Positions 9,785 to 18,730 of a stretch of 64,000 bases of DNA are shown one piece after another. Both the position numbers and the translations under genes were made by a program. A model generated the notes under the pieces. The model had not been told where the DNA came from. It searched no databases and was given only the letters and a program-made list of their open reading frames with translations. Origin of the DNA: Nonomuraea angiospora. GTDB lineage: Bacteria > Actinomycetota > Actinomycetes > Streptosporangiales > Streptosporangiaceae. The stretch covers positions 496,001 to 560,000 of the forward strand of contig NZ_JADBEK010000001.1 in the NCBI RefSeq assembly GCF_014873145.1, read 5' to 3'. The first letter of the stretch is position 1; every line of letters starts with the position of its first letter.

Positions 9785-11892
9785 GGATCCCGGCGCCGCA
9801 CTGGCCCAGCGTCGCCGGCCGCGCCCGCTCGGACGCCGGGCCGCTGCTCCTGGCCGCCGTCGTGGTGGCGGTCGTCACGCTGCTCGCCGGCGCGATGCCG
9901 CCGACGTTGTCCGCGACCGCCGACGCCGCCGTACGGGACGCGGTACGCAGGACCGGCGGCGACCTCCAGGTCCACGCCCGCATGGAAGGCGACGACGGGC
10001 CGGACGGCAGCCGCGTCCGGCACCCCCGCCTCGCCGAGGACGTCGACGACTTCCGAGCCCGGGCGACGGACGAACTCGGCCCCGGCCTGCGCGCCGCCCT
10101 GCGTCCACCCGTCGCCACCGTCACCAGCCCCACCCTCAAGATCACCGATGGCAGCGTGCTGCGTACGTTCCAGCTCGCCTATGTGGCCCGCGACGGTGGG
10201 CCCGACGTGACCTGGATCGCGGGCGGCCCGCCCCGGCCCACCGCCTCCGCGACGGCGGAGGTTCCCTACGGCGCGCCGCCGTGGCCGGTGCAGGTGGGCC
10301 TGTCGGAGGCGGACGCCGCCGCTCTCCAGCTCCGTCCCGGCGCCCGCATCCCGCTGGCAGACGACCGGGGGAATGTCAAGAAGGTCCAGGTCAGCGGCAT
10401 CTTCCGGCCTCGGGACAGCGCCGATCCCGCCTGGCGGCTCCTCCCCTCGCTGCTGAGTCCCGTCGCCGGCGCGGACGGCACGGGAAGCACCCGGTTCGCC
10501 GGGCTGCTGTCACGCGACTCGCTGCCCGACGCCCGGCTCGCCTTCGGCCAGGACGAGTTGCGGCGTACCGTCTCGTTCACGCCCGACCCGACCCGGCTCA
10601 CCTGGGACGCGGTCCCGTCGGTCGCCGCGAAGGTGGTCGCGCTCAAGGCGGCCTCCGGCTCCTCCGGCGCCCGGGACGGCTCGCTGAAGTGGGAGACCCG
10701 GCTCGACGGGGTGCTGCGGAACGTGAGCTCCCAGGTCGACGCCGCGTCCGCACAAGCGTCCGTCCTGCTCATCACCCTGCTCGCCGTCGCGATCCTGGTC
10801 CTGCTGCTCGCCGCCGACCTGCTGGTACACCGCCGTGCTCCCGCCCTGGCCGCCGCCCGGCAGAGAGGGATGTCGCTACCGGTGATCGGTGGCGAGCTGC
10901 TCCTCGAATCCGCCGTGATGGCGCTGCTGGCCGCGGCGGCCGGGCTCGGCCTGGCCCGGGCCGTCGCGCCGGGGGTCTCCTGGGAGTGGGTGGCTCCCGT
11001 GGTGGTCACCGCCGTCGCCGCCGGACCGGCGTTCGGCACGCTCACCGCCGCCCGCGCCACCCGGGATCGCCGCGTCCCGGCCAACCGGAGTGCGCGGCGG
11101 TGGTTGCGTAACACCGTACGACTGCGGCGGGCCGCCCTTGAGACCGGGGTGCTGGCGGCCTCGTCCGGCGCCATCGTCGCTCTGTACCAGCGTGGAGCCG
11201 GTGGCGGGGTGCTGCCTGCGAGCGCGCCTGCGCTCTGCGCGCTCGCAGGCGCGCTCATGCTGGCGCGGGCGCTGCCCCTCGCGATGCGCTTCGTGCTCAG
11301 GCGGCTTCTGCGGTCGAGCCGGCCGCTGGCCGTGTTCGGGGCCGCGAGGGCGGCGGCGACCTCTGCCCGGGTGCTACCGCTGCTGGTGCTCGTGACCTCC
11401 GTGGCCTTGGCCTCGTACGCTCTCACCTTTGGTGCCGCTGTCGGCCACGGGACTGCGGATGGGCCGCTGGCCTCCGGACTGCTGCGGTTGGCGTGGGTCT
11501 CGGCTGCAACCCTGCCGGTTCTGGGCCTGCTGGGGCTCGCTCTCGGCACGGCAGCCGGCGCGCCGGAGCGATGGCAGACCCTGACCCGGCTGCGCACCCT
11601 CGGGCTGCGGCCCCGGGAGGCTCGCTGGGTCGCCGCGGGAGAACTGCTGCCGCCGGTGGTGGTCGCCGCTGTGGGCGGTCCGCTGCTCGGGGTGCTGCTC
11701 GCCCGCCTGACGTTCGGCTCGCTCGCCCTGCGCCTGCTCACCGGCGCCGATCCGGCCCTGGCGTTGCCGTGGTGGGGGCTCGGCCTGGTGGCGGTCGTGT
11801 TCCTGGCGGCCGTCGCCGTCATGGTGCCGGTCGAATCGGCGCTACGCCGCCGACGACGGCTGAGCGAGGTACTCCGCGCGGGCGACGGCTGA
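9781..11892 (+). CDS. FtsX-like ABC permease, 2
   Basis: The 703-residue permease starts at GTG 9781, overlapping the previous stop by four bases; the frame is open further upstream but only as a shadow of permease 1. It has an N-terminal helix (LLLAAVVVAVVTLLAGAMPP), a periplasmic domain of about 280 residues, then about seven helices with FtsX-type loops (HRRAPALAAARQRGMSLPVI, RLRTLGLRPREARWVA). It is the last gene of the four-gene exporter operon. A 13-bp inverted repeat lies inside the gene. Its 3' end overlaps, tail to tail, the truncated carboxylesterase gene by 51 bases. Confidence 0.9.
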   Translation: MRIPAPHWPSVAGRARSDAGPLLLAAVVVAVVTLLAGAMPPTLSATADAAVRDAVRRTGGDLQVHARMEGDDGPDGSRVRHPRLAEDVDDFRARATDELGPGLRAALRPPVATVTSPTLKITDGSVLRTFQLAYVARDGGPDVTWIAGGPPRPTASATAEVPYGAPPWPVQVGLSEADAAALQLRPGARIPLADDRGNVKKVQVSGIFRPRDSADPAWRLLPSLLSPVAGADGTGSTRFAGLLSRDSLPDARLAFGQDELRRTVSFTPDPTRLTWDAVPSVAAKVVALKAASGSSGARDGSLKWETRLDGVLRNVSSQVDAASAQASVLLITLLAVAILVLLLAADLLVHRRAPALAAARQRGMSLPVIGGELLLESAVMALLAAAAGLGLARAVAPGVSWEWVAPVVVTAVAAGPAFGTLTAARATRDRRVPANRSARRWLRNTVRLRRAALETGVLAASSGAIVALYQRGAGGGVLPASAPALCALAGALMLARALPLAMRFVLRRLLRSSRPLAVFGAARAAATSARVLPLLVLVTSVALASYALTFGAAVGHGTADGPLASGLLRLAWVSAATLPVLGLLGLALGTAAGAPERWQTLTRLRTLGLRPREARWVAAGELLPPVVVAAVGGPLLGVLLARLTFGSLALRLLTGADPALALPWWGLGLVAVVFLAAVAVMVPVESALRRRRRLSEVLRAGDG
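11214..11250. repeat. perfect 13-bp inverted repeat inside the permease gene
   Basis: GCCTGCGAGCGCG (11214-11226) and its exact reverse complement (11238-11250) flank an 11-base loop. The position lies within the second FtsX permease coding sequence, in the codons for a transmembrane segment. It could form a strong mRNA hairpin. Confidence 0.8.
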
Positions 11893-12513
11893 GCTGCCGG
11901 GATCTCCGCCGAACGCGGCGATGTTGGCGCGCACCCAGCGCAGCGCCGCCACCTGGTCCTGCAGGCCGAAGTTACTGCTGTCGCCGAGCTCGGGGTGGGC
12001 GAAGAAGCCGAACACGCCGAGCCGGTAGTTGACCGTCACGACCACGATGTCTCCGGCCTTGACCAGCCGGGCCGGGTCGTAGATCGAGCCGGCGCCGGTG
12101 ATGAAACCGCCGCCGGGCACCCAGACCATGACCGGCCGCCCCTTGCCGGGCCGGACGGGTGTGGTCACCTCCAGGGTCAGGCAGTCCTCGCTCTGCGGGG
12201 TGCCCTTCGGCATATCAGGCGCCTCCAGCTGCATGCACGCCGGTCCTGCCTTCGTCGCGTCGCGGGTGCCGGTCCAGGAACTCGCCGGCTGGGGTGACTG
12301 CCAGCGCCGCTCTCCGGTGGGCGAGGCCGCGTACGGGATGCCGCGAAAGCGGCGGACCCCATTCTGATTCGTGCCCTGGACCTTGCCCGACGCCGTCACG
12401 ACGACTGGGTCGGAGATGTCGTCGGCATGGGCGGGGGTGCCGCCCGCCACGAGCATCCATGCGCTTGCCAGCAGGGCGAGGATCGCGGCCGGTGCTGGTG
12501 TGCGGCCGGTCAT
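11842..12513 (-). pseudogene. type-B carboxylesterase, truncated before the active site
   Basis: The protein begins with a signal peptide (ILALLASAWMLVAGGTPAHA) and the carboxylesterase N-terminus: GKVQGTNQNGVRRFRGIPYA, then SEDCLTLEV and PVMVWVPGGGFITGAG (oxyanion hole). It runs to LRWVRANIAAFGGDPGSS. In the family the next residues form the GESAGG nucleophile elbow. Here the homology stops and a short unrelated tail ends antisense inside the FtsX permease. At about 224 of the usual 500 residues, without Ser, Glu or His of the triad, it is inactive. Confidence 0.82.
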
Positions 12514-12514
12514 C

Positions 12515-12586
12515 GCGCCGGATGGCACCTTGTGCTCCCAGGACCAGCAGCAACATGCCAATGATCAGCACGGTGACGTGCTTCAT
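12515..12586 (-). pseudogene. possible small membrane-protein fragment
   Basis: An ATG at 12586, preceded by GGGAGA, opens a frame MKHVTVLIIGMLLLVLGAQG, a hydrophobic helix like the start of small actinobacterial inner-membrane proteins. The frame then runs out of phase across the carboxylesterase start and loses any likeness to protein. It may be the remnant of a separate short gene fused to the esterase by a deletion. Confidence 0.35.
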
Positions 12587-12649
12587 GTGTGCTTTGTCTC
12601 CCATCGCCCCGAAGGGCCGTGACGGCAGGCGTGAACACGCCCTCCACAG

Positions 12650-12701
12650 TTTGTGGTGCGATCGAACCATAACATCGGTCTTGGTACGATCGCACCACAA
12701 A
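12650..12701. promoter_or_regulatory. double operator between esterase and TetR genes
   Basis: TTTGTGGTGCGATCGAACCA (12650-12669) and its near-exact reverse complement (12682-12701, one mismatch) face each other. Each arm also contains its own quasi-palindrome GGTnCGATCGnACC (12655-12668 and 12683-12696). Two such sites 28 bases apart, directly upstream of a tetR gene and of the divergent esterase, are what an autoregulating TetR dimer pair would bind. Confidence 0.75.
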
Positions 12702-12722
12702 CGAGTCGCGAGGACGGATGGC

Positions 12723-13334
12723 ATGCCACGACAGGTGGACCACGACCAGCGCCGCCGCCAGATCGCAGAAGCTGTCTGGCGCCTAGCCACCCGCGGTGGC
12801 CTGGAAGACGTCACCCTGAGGCAGGTCGCCGCGGAGGCTGGGGTTTCCGCCCGGCTGCTGCAGTACTACTTCGGCACCCGCGACGAGCTGCTGCTCGGCG
12901 CGCTGGAGATCCTCAACGACGACGCCGAGCAGCGGGCCCGCGAACGCCTCGCAAAGCTCGGCGAAGCGCCTGGCATGCACGCGATTGTGCGCGGAGTGCT
13001 GTTCGAGCTGCTCCCGCTGGATGAGGAACGGCGCAGCCGGCACCTGGTGTACGCCGCCTACTTCGTCCGCTTCCTGACCGACCCCGCCCTGGCCAAAGTC
13101 GCCCAAGGCGCACCGCGCGCGCTGGAGAACCTGGTCACCGGCCTGCTCGTGCAAGGGCAGCAGTCCGGCCAGGTACCCCTGAACATCAACGCCGCGGCCG
13201 AGGCCGCGTTCCTGGTGGCAGGCGCCGAGGGGATGCAGTCCAGCGTTCTGCTGAGGCAGCGGTCCGCCGAAGACGCCATAGCCATGATCGACCACCAACT
13301 TGCCCGCATCTTCACCACGACCAACTCCGCATGA
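12723..13334 (+). CDS. TetR/AcrR-family transcriptional regulator
   Basis: The 203-residue protein has an N-terminal HTH (QIAEAVWRLATRGGLEDVTL, then VSARLLQYYFGTRDELL). The C-terminal helical ligand domain (residues 60-200) resembles the TetR_C_6/BetI-like group. Start ATG 12723 directly follows the double operator. It is divergent from the damaged carboxylesterase gene, which was probably its target along with itself. With the esterase broken it may now control only its own transcription or genes elsewhere. 13335-13549 holds nothing recognisable. Confidence 0.9.
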   Translation: MPRQVDHDQRRRQIAEAVWRLATRGGLEDVTLRQVAAEAGVSARLLQYYFGTRDELLLGALEILNDDAEQRARERLAKLGEAPGMHAIVRGVLFELLPLDEERRSRHLVYAAYFVRFLTDPALAKVAQGAPRALENLVTGLLVQGQQSGQVPLNINAAAEAAFLVAGAEGMQSSVLLRQRSAEDAIAMIDHQLARIFTTTNSA

Positions 13335-13549
13335 CCCCACCTCCGCAACCCCGTCCTCGCCCGTCACCCGCCGAAAGCCCACCTGACCGTTGCCGCGATC
13401 ACGCTCATGACCAGGCGGCTGACCAGGAAGAAGCCGCAGGCATGGACCAGAAAGCCAGCGTCCACGCCACAGGCCGCCTGAAGGGGGTGTCGCTGGGCTC
13501 AGGAGGCGTGGCGGATCCGAACGACGCGAGAGAGTGCACCGCCGCCTAT

Positions 13550-14689
13550 TTATCTGGTGTTGCACAGAGCCCGGTTGACAAGCCGGTCGACGGCGGCCTC
13601 GATCTGCAGAGCGCGCTTTGCCGAATCGAAGCGCTCAGTTGAAACGGAGATCACAACACTGCGTTTCCCGTCAGCGGTGACACCCGTTCTGGTCATGAAG
13701 CCGAGGATGTCCCCCCCGTGCCCCAAATACGTGCCGCCACAAGGCAGTGGGCGTTGCACCAGGCCGAGTCCGTAGCGGGCACCTGGCCAGATTCGCTGCA
13801 ACTCCCTGGCAACGGGGACGGTTTTGCGCATCTCGGCAAGCTCCACGGGCCGCAGGAGTTTGCCGCCGAGCAGGGCCGTGAAGAAGCGATCGAGGTCTGC
13901 TGTGGTGGAGATGAACCCGCCCGAGGCGTCCGCGTCGCGATGCCGGGTGGTGTCGACGAATCCCTCGCTGGTCTTGAACACGCTGTACCCACGCGCATGG
14001 GGCCGCGGCAGCTCGGCCGATCCCGCAGGCCAACGCGTATGCTTCAGGCCCAGCGGCTCGATGACGCGCCGCTTCACCTCCTCATGCCAGGGGCGGCTGG
14101 TCGCCTGCTTAACGATCAGGCCGAGAGCGGCGTACCCGGTATTGGAGTAAAGCCAGCCCTTGCCGGGTGCGAAGGCCGGCTTGTGGCGCATCGCCCTGGA
14201 GATGACCTGCTGCGGGGTGTAGGTGTCGTGCCAGTGGCGGCGGTATTGGTGGGAGGACGCGATGGCGGTCGGGTACGGGTAGTCATCGATGATCCCGCTG
14301 GTGTGCTGGAGCAGGTCGCGGACGGAGATCTTCCGCCCGTCGTTGCCGCGCCCTTTGATCAGCCCGGGTAGCCACCTGTCCACAGTGTCGTCGAGTGACA
14401 GCTTCCCCTCGCCGGCCAGTTGCAGCACCACGGTGGCGACGAAAGCCTTGTTGCTGGAGCCGATCCGGAAATATCCGTTCAGCGGCACCGGGCTCTTCGT
14501 CCGGAGATCGGCGACGCCAGCCATCGCGACCATGCTCCTGCCCTCGCCCGTGACACGCGCCTGCACCCCGGCGACTCCGCTGGCGACGATCCTCTCAACA
14601 TCCCGCCGTAGGTCCGGCTGGCCGTATTGGGGTGCGACATTGATCGCGGTGATCAGCGCGGCGACCATTGCCAAATGTGTGACGAACAT
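13550..14689 (-). CDS. serine hydrolase, class C beta-lactamase / D-alanyl-D-alanine carboxypeptidase family
   Basis: The 379-residue protein has an N-terminal hydrophobic segment (HLAMVAALITAINVA) that is probably a signal peptide. The beta-lactamase/transpeptidase fold motifs are SxxK (SSNK in FRIGSSNKAF, residue ~80), YSN (YSNTGYAALG, ~175) and HGG (LGHGGDILGF, ~315), replacing the KTG triad. Such exported enzymes are esterases or peptidases of unknown substrate rather than true beta-lactamases. ATG 14689 has an AAAGAAAAG-type purine stretch upstream; the longer frame start lacks this. Confidence 0.88.
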   Translation of the reverse strand: MFVTHLAMVAALITAINVAPQYGQPDLRRDVERIVASGVAGVQARVTGEGRSMVAMAGVADLRTKSPVPLNGYFRIGSSNKAFVATVVLQLAGEGKLSLDDTVDRWLPGLIKGRGNDGRKISVRDLLQHTSGIIDDYPYPTAIASSHQYRRHWHDTYTPQQVISRAMRHKPAFAPGKGWLYSNTGYAALGLIVKQATSRPWHEEVKRRVIEPLGLKHTRWPAGSAELPRPHARGYSVFKTSEGFVDTTRHRDADASGGFISTTADLDRFFTALLGGKLLRPVELAEMRKTVPVARELQRIWPGARYGLGLVQRPLPCGGTYLGHGGDILGFMTRTGVTADGKRSVVISVSTERFDSAKRALQIEAAVDRLVNRALCNTR

Positions 14690-14872
14690 GATCTTTTCTT
14701 TCCGTCGGCATACGTGATCGGGCGCGTTCCACGATCGCGGCAGGCACGCATGTCGACATCGGCCATTCGACTGATCCGGGCTGGACGATCGGCCGATCAA
14801 CTACGAGAAGTACTGCGATGGAGATCGTTTCGAGTCGGCCCGGGGTTCAGAGACACCTTCTTAGCTTGTTCT

Positions 14873-16154
14873 TTATCCTCCGGATTGTTGTAGTGCTGCG
14901 AGGGTGCGGCCGCGTTTGACGGTCTTGCCCACGTCGTAGCGGGGTGCGGGTCGGCGATTGGGGATCCCGGGTGGACGTCCTGGGCCGGGTCTGGAGGGTT
15001 TGGGTGCACCGGCCGGTTGGGTGAGTGCGGTGCGCAGGTTCCGAAACCCGCGCCGGACCCGGGCGGGCGTGAGTTGACCCCGCGAAGCCGGTGTCTCCCA
15101 TGGGTGACGAAGGTCCTCGGTCAGACGGCGAGCCAGGCGCAGCTGGGTGTGAACGATGATGAGCAGCCACGTCCAGCGGTCGGCGGATTGGGCGGCGCGC
15201 AGCTCGGGCCGGGTCCAGCCGAGAGTCTGCTTCCAGAAGCGGTAGGTGTGCTCCAGGTCGAACCTGCGCAGGAACGCCTGCCAGCAGCGGTCCACGTCCG
15301 CGCTGGTGGCGCCGGTCTTGGAGGACCACAGCCAGACCGGTGGGGCGTCCCGGTCGCCGGGCAGGTGCTCGACCTTCAGCCGGATCAAGGTGCCCTCGAT
15401 GAGGGGCAACTCGCCTTCGTGATCGAGCCAGGCCGCGCGATGCGTCAGCCGGGGATGCAGCCGGTCCCAGGCTGTGGTCTCGGCCTTGCCGTAGTGCGTG
15501 GTGTCCGTCGCGGTGGTCACCACCGGTTCGGGCCAGGTGGCGGGATCGGCCAGGGCGAACTCGCCGCCGTGCTTGGGCGGCCGGCCGCCCTTGGGGTGAT
15601 AGCGGCGCGGTGGGGCGGGCAGGCGCAGCACTCGGTCGGAGCGGATGCGGCCGAGCAGTTCGACGGGCAGGTCGCGCAGGACGTAGGCCAGGCGGGTGAT
15701 GTCGTAGCCGGCGTCGGCCACGATGAGCACGTCCGGATCCCCGCTGCGCCACTGGCCGGAGGCGATCAGCCGTTCGATGACGCCGCGCAGTTGGGCGGCG
15801 GTGACGGCGGTGGCGTCGTCAGCCGGTCCCAGTCGCACCACATCCAGCGGCGCCGTCCAGGACGTGCGGCCAGCGCGGTAACGGCAGCGAGGCCAGCACT
15901 TCACGGAGCTGTTGCACGTTGATCCGACCGTGGTTCAGGCTGCCGTACAAGGCACCGTGCCCGCGCCGGTACTCCGGCGACAAGGTCGGATTCACCGGCG
16001 AATGCACCGGCCCCCACTCGCACAACAGCGCGTCGGCCAGCTCGAACAACGCATCGGCCCGTGCCCTGAGGCAGGCGTAGACGTTGTTCCGGAACCGAGA
16101 CAGCACTCTGGAGGACTCGACACCGGCGGCATCACTCAGCAGACTCACCCTCAC
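14873..16154 (-). pseudogene. DDE transposase of an actinobacterial IS, internally deleted
   Basis: The N-terminal piece (LLSDAAGVESSRVLSRFRNN, SPEYRRGHGALYGSLNHGRI) lies at 15870-16154. The C-terminal piece runs in another frame from about 15865 to the stop at 14873 (VLIVADAGYDITRLAYVLRD, RLTEDLRHPWETP, RRPAPRYDVGKTVKR). Between LPLPR and GRTSWTAPLDVVRLGP about 60 residues normally present are gone, including the region with the first catalytic aspartate, and the frame shifts. The element is therefore defective. Terminal repeats were not identified. Confidence 0.82.
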
Positions 16155-16299
16155 GGCCTGGCGGCCTTCGAAGGTGATGGCGAAGGCGTTCAGGGCGGCT
16201 TTCCAGCGGGGCCGGTCGCCCTGGGGGTTGGGCCGCGGCCTTGAGGTAGGCGCGGATCGCGGAGGAAGAGTGCGGCCGGGGGGAGTTCGTCGTCATGCT

Positions 16300-17160
16300 C
16301 TATGTGGTCGTCCTGAGGATCTTGAGCAGGGCGGTGGTCGCGGGCGGGTCCGGCGGCTCGCCGTAGGTGACGGCGAAGATGTGCCGGGCGTTGCCCGGGA
16401 TCTCGGTGGCGTGCACCCCCGGCGTGCGGTGCGCCTGGAGTGCGAGCCCAGGCAGGGTGGCGACCCCCATGCCGGCCGCCACGAGCGTCTGGACCACGAC
16501 CATGTCGTCACTGCTGTACGCGATCCGCGGCGTGAAGCCCGCTTGCCGGCAGGCGGCGACCATCGTCGCGCGGCACCGCTCGCACCCGCCGACCCAGGCT
16601 GAGTCGCGGTGGTCTTCCAGACGCTGGCCTGGCTCGCGGCTGATCAGGTAGAGCGGGTCGTCCAGCAGGTGGGTCAGCCGGAAACCCTCCTCCTCGTCCG
16701 GGGTGTCGGCGTGCCGGAACACCAGGGCGAGGTCGACGTGCCCGGCGCGCAACATCCGCAGCCCCTCGACCGGGTGCACGTCGACCAGGTTCAGCTCGAT
16801 GCCTGGGTACGACGCGGACAGTTCGGCCGCCGCCTTGGGGACGATCGTACTGAGGACCGTCTGGAAACCGGCGACCCGGACCCGCCCGGCCCGGAGCCCG
16901 ACGTGGGCGGCCATCTCGGCGGAGGCCGCCTCCACCCGCCCGACGATCTCCCTGGCCCGTTGTGCCAAAACCTCGCCTTCGGGGGTGAGCCGGATGCCGC
17001 GGCCCACGCGCTGGATGAGCCGGGCCCCGATCGAGGACTCCAGCCGCCCGAGGTGGTGGCTGATCGAGGGCTGGGAGTAGTGCAGCTCCCTGGCCGCCTC
17101 GGTCACCGACCCGTGACGGGCGACGGCCTCGAGAACCCGCAGGTGCGTCAGGTTCATCAC
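16300..17160 (-). CDS. LysR-family transcriptional regulator
   Basis: The 286-residue protein has the LysR HTH at residues 1-60 (LEAVARHGSVTEAARELHYS, QPSISHHLGRLE) and a two-lobed effector domain after residue 90 (VRVAGFQTVLSTIVPKAAAE). It is divergent from a cysteine-dioxygenase-like gene across a 76-base gap carrying a TAT-N11-ATA site. The usual LysR logic would make it the activator of that gene, perhaps responding to a thiol or sulfur metabolite (inference). Confidence 0.92.
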   Translation of the reverse strand: MMNLTHLRVLEAVARHGSVTEAARELHYSQPSISHHLGRLESSIGARLIQRVGRGIRLTPEGEVLAQRAREIVGRVEAASAEMAAHVGLRAGRVRVAGFQTVLSTIVPKAAAELSASYPGIELNLVDVHPVEGLRMLRAGHVDLALVFRHADTPDEEEGFRLTHLLDDPLYLISREPGQRLEDHRDSAWVGGCERCRATMVAACRQAGFTPRIAYSSDDMVVVQTLVAAGMGVATLPGLALQAHRTPGVHATEIPGNARHIFAVTYGEPPDPPATTALLKILRTTT

Positions 17161-17161
17161 G

Positions 17162-17178
17162 TATCAAGTTTATCTATA
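17162..17178. promoter_or_regulatory. LysR-type TAT-N11-ATA site
   Basis: TATCAAGTTTATCTATA has the partial dyad TAT-N11-ATA characteristic of LysR binding boxes. It sits two bases upstream of the LysR start codon and about 60 bases before the divergent dioxygenase gene. It is AT-rich in otherwise GC-rich DNA. Confidence 0.55.
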
Positions 17179-17236
17179 GGACGCGGGCGTCTTTGGCATT
17201 AGACGTCATGACCGCCGAGGGGCCAGCATCGTTGCC

Positions 17237-17809
17237 ATGACCGAGCAGATGACCGCCCCCGCCGACACTTCCCCCGCAGACACCACCTCCACCGACTCGC
17301 CGCCCAGGCCCGGCCTGGCCGAGCTGGTCGCACGCATCCGGTCGCGCGCCCGCCGGCAGGCGGACCCGCGCACCATCGCCGAACAGGTGGCCGAAGTCCT
17401 GGCAGAGACCGAACCGGACGTGGACCTCCTCACCGTGGCCGAACGGGCCGGCTCGCCCGACGGCTACACCCGGCACACCCTGCACACCGAGGCGGCGTTC
17501 TCGGTGTCCGCGGTGGTGTGGCGGCCGGGCCAGGTGACGGAGATCCACGACCACCTGGTGTGGTGCTCGTTCATGGTGCTCCAGGGCGCCGAGACCGAGA
17601 CCCTCTACGACATCGACGGCGACCGCCTGGTCGAGATCGGCGAACGGCACCGGGCCGCCGGCTCGGTCAGCGGCGTCGCCCCGCCCGACGACATCCACCG
17701 GGTCCGCAACACCGGTGAGACGGTCGCGATCACGCTGCACGTGTACGGCGCGGACCTCAGCAACGGCACCAGCGTGCGCCGCACCTACGAACAGCGCCAT
17801 GATCGCTGA
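17237..17809 (+). CDS. cysteine dioxygenase-like cupin protein
   Basis: The 190-residue cupin has the iron-binding HDH (TEIHDHLVWCSFMVLQG, ~residue 105) and a third histidine in TLHVYG (~170), matching the cysteine dioxygenase type I family, which oxidises cysteine or a related thiol to the sulfinate. An N-terminal region of about 35 residues rich in Thr/Pro/Asp precedes the domain. It is divergent from a LysR gene that probably controls it. The substrate (cysteine, 3-mercaptopropionate or other thiol) cannot be fixed from sequence. Confidence 0.82.
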   Translation: MTEQMTAPADTSPADTTSTDSPPRPGLAELVARIRSRARRQADPRTIAEQVAEVLAETEPDVDLLTVAERAGSPDGYTRHTLHTEAAFSVSAVVWRPGQVTEIHDHLVWCSFMVLQGAETETLYDIDGDRLVEIGERHRAAGSVSGVAPPDDIHRVRNTGETVAITLHVYGADLSNGTSVRRTYEQRHDR

Positions 17810-17917
17810 CGGAAAAACTCGGGACACGAGCCGTCGAGGATGTCCAGAACGCGGTTCCGGCTCCGTCCCAGGGATGCCGGCGGCCACGAACCGGCCGTGT
17901 GACGAAGGCGAATCAGC

Positions 17918-18146
17918 ATGACGATTCAGCGGATGGACAACGTCCTCATCGTTGTCGACGACCTCGACGTCGTCATCGCGTTCTTCGTGGAGCTCGGCAT
18001 GGAGCTGGAGGGCAAGGCGCCGGTCGAGGGGCGTTGGCGGCGCCGAGCTCGTCGGCACGCTGGAGCAGTACGAGAACAGCTACCGGCTCTGCTACGTCCG
18101 CGGCCCCGAGGGCATCGTCGTCGGGCTGGCCCAGCAACTCGGCTGA
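17918..18146 (+). pseudogene. VOC/glyoxalase-family protein, internally deleted
   Basis: The frame opens with MTIQRMDNVLIVVDDLDVV followed by AFFVELGMELEGKAPVEGRW, the first beta-alpha unit of a VOC-fold protein. It then shifts frame and resumes with GAELVGTLEQYENSYRLCYV and ends VVGLAQQLG, the last strands of the same fold. Roughly 70 central residues are missing at the join near 18037. No function is expected. Confidence 0.8.
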
Positions 18147-18219
18147 TGGCCCCTCGCGGCTGACCAGGGCGATCGCCCGCAACCGCCCTCGATCGTCCCT
18201 AAAAAAGATCACGGAGGAA

Positions 18220-18726
18220 ATGACTGTGGAACCGCACGAGGTCACCGAGGTTCTGAACCGGCCGATCAGCCAGGAGCTGCTGGCCCGTGACGTGATTCGC
18301 ATGGCGTACGTCGCCAAGGACGGCACGCCCCGCAACATCCCGATCATCTTCGCCTGGAACGGCACGGAGATCGTCGTGTGCACGCCGAAGAACGCGCCGA
18401 AGCTCCAGTCTCTGCGCGAGAACCCGATGGTGGCCTTCACGATCGACACCGAGTCGCATCCGCCGAAGATCCTGCTCATCCGGGGACGGGCCGAGCTGGA
18501 CTACGTCGACGACATCCCGCAGGAGTACCTGCAGTCGACCAGCACCTACGAGATGACACCCGAGCAGCGGGTCGTCTGGGAAGCGGAAGTGCGCTCCCTC
18601 TACATCGACGGCATGGTCCGCGTCGTGGTCACCCCGACCTGGGCGAAACTGATCGACTTCGAGACGACCCTGCCGAGCCCGGTCGAGGAACTCATCCGCC
18701 AGCGAGCCGAACGTCAGAGCGCCTGA
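18220..18726 (+). CDS. pyridoxamine 5'-phosphate oxidase-fold protein (FMN or F420 type)
   Basis: The 168-residue protein begins at ATG 18220, three bases after GGAGG. The split beta-barrel PPOX fold is visible in VIRMAYVAKDGTPRNIPIIF, PKLQSLRENPMVAFTIDTES and ILLIRGRAELDYVDDIPQEY. Members reduce or oxidise small molecules with FMN or coenzyme F420; the exact cofactor is not clear. It lies between two broken genes (VOC and DHFR-like) and is apparently intact. Confidence 0.85.
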   Translation: MTVEPHEVTEVLNRPISQELLARDVIRMAYVAKDGTPRNIPIIFAWNGTEIVVCTPKNAPKLQSLRENPMVAFTIDTESHPPKILLIRGRAELDYVDDIPQEYLQSTSTYEMTPEQRVVWEAEVRSLYIDGMVRVVVTPTWAKLIDFETTLPSPVEELIRQRAERQSA

Positions 18727-18730
18727 GCGC

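Noticed and set aside
7966..10023. Long 685-residue minus-strand frame across the permease genes
   Set aside because: Low-complexity Arg/Ala/Ser/Thr composition typical of antisense GC-rich shadows; both permeases have strong membrane patterns on the other strand.
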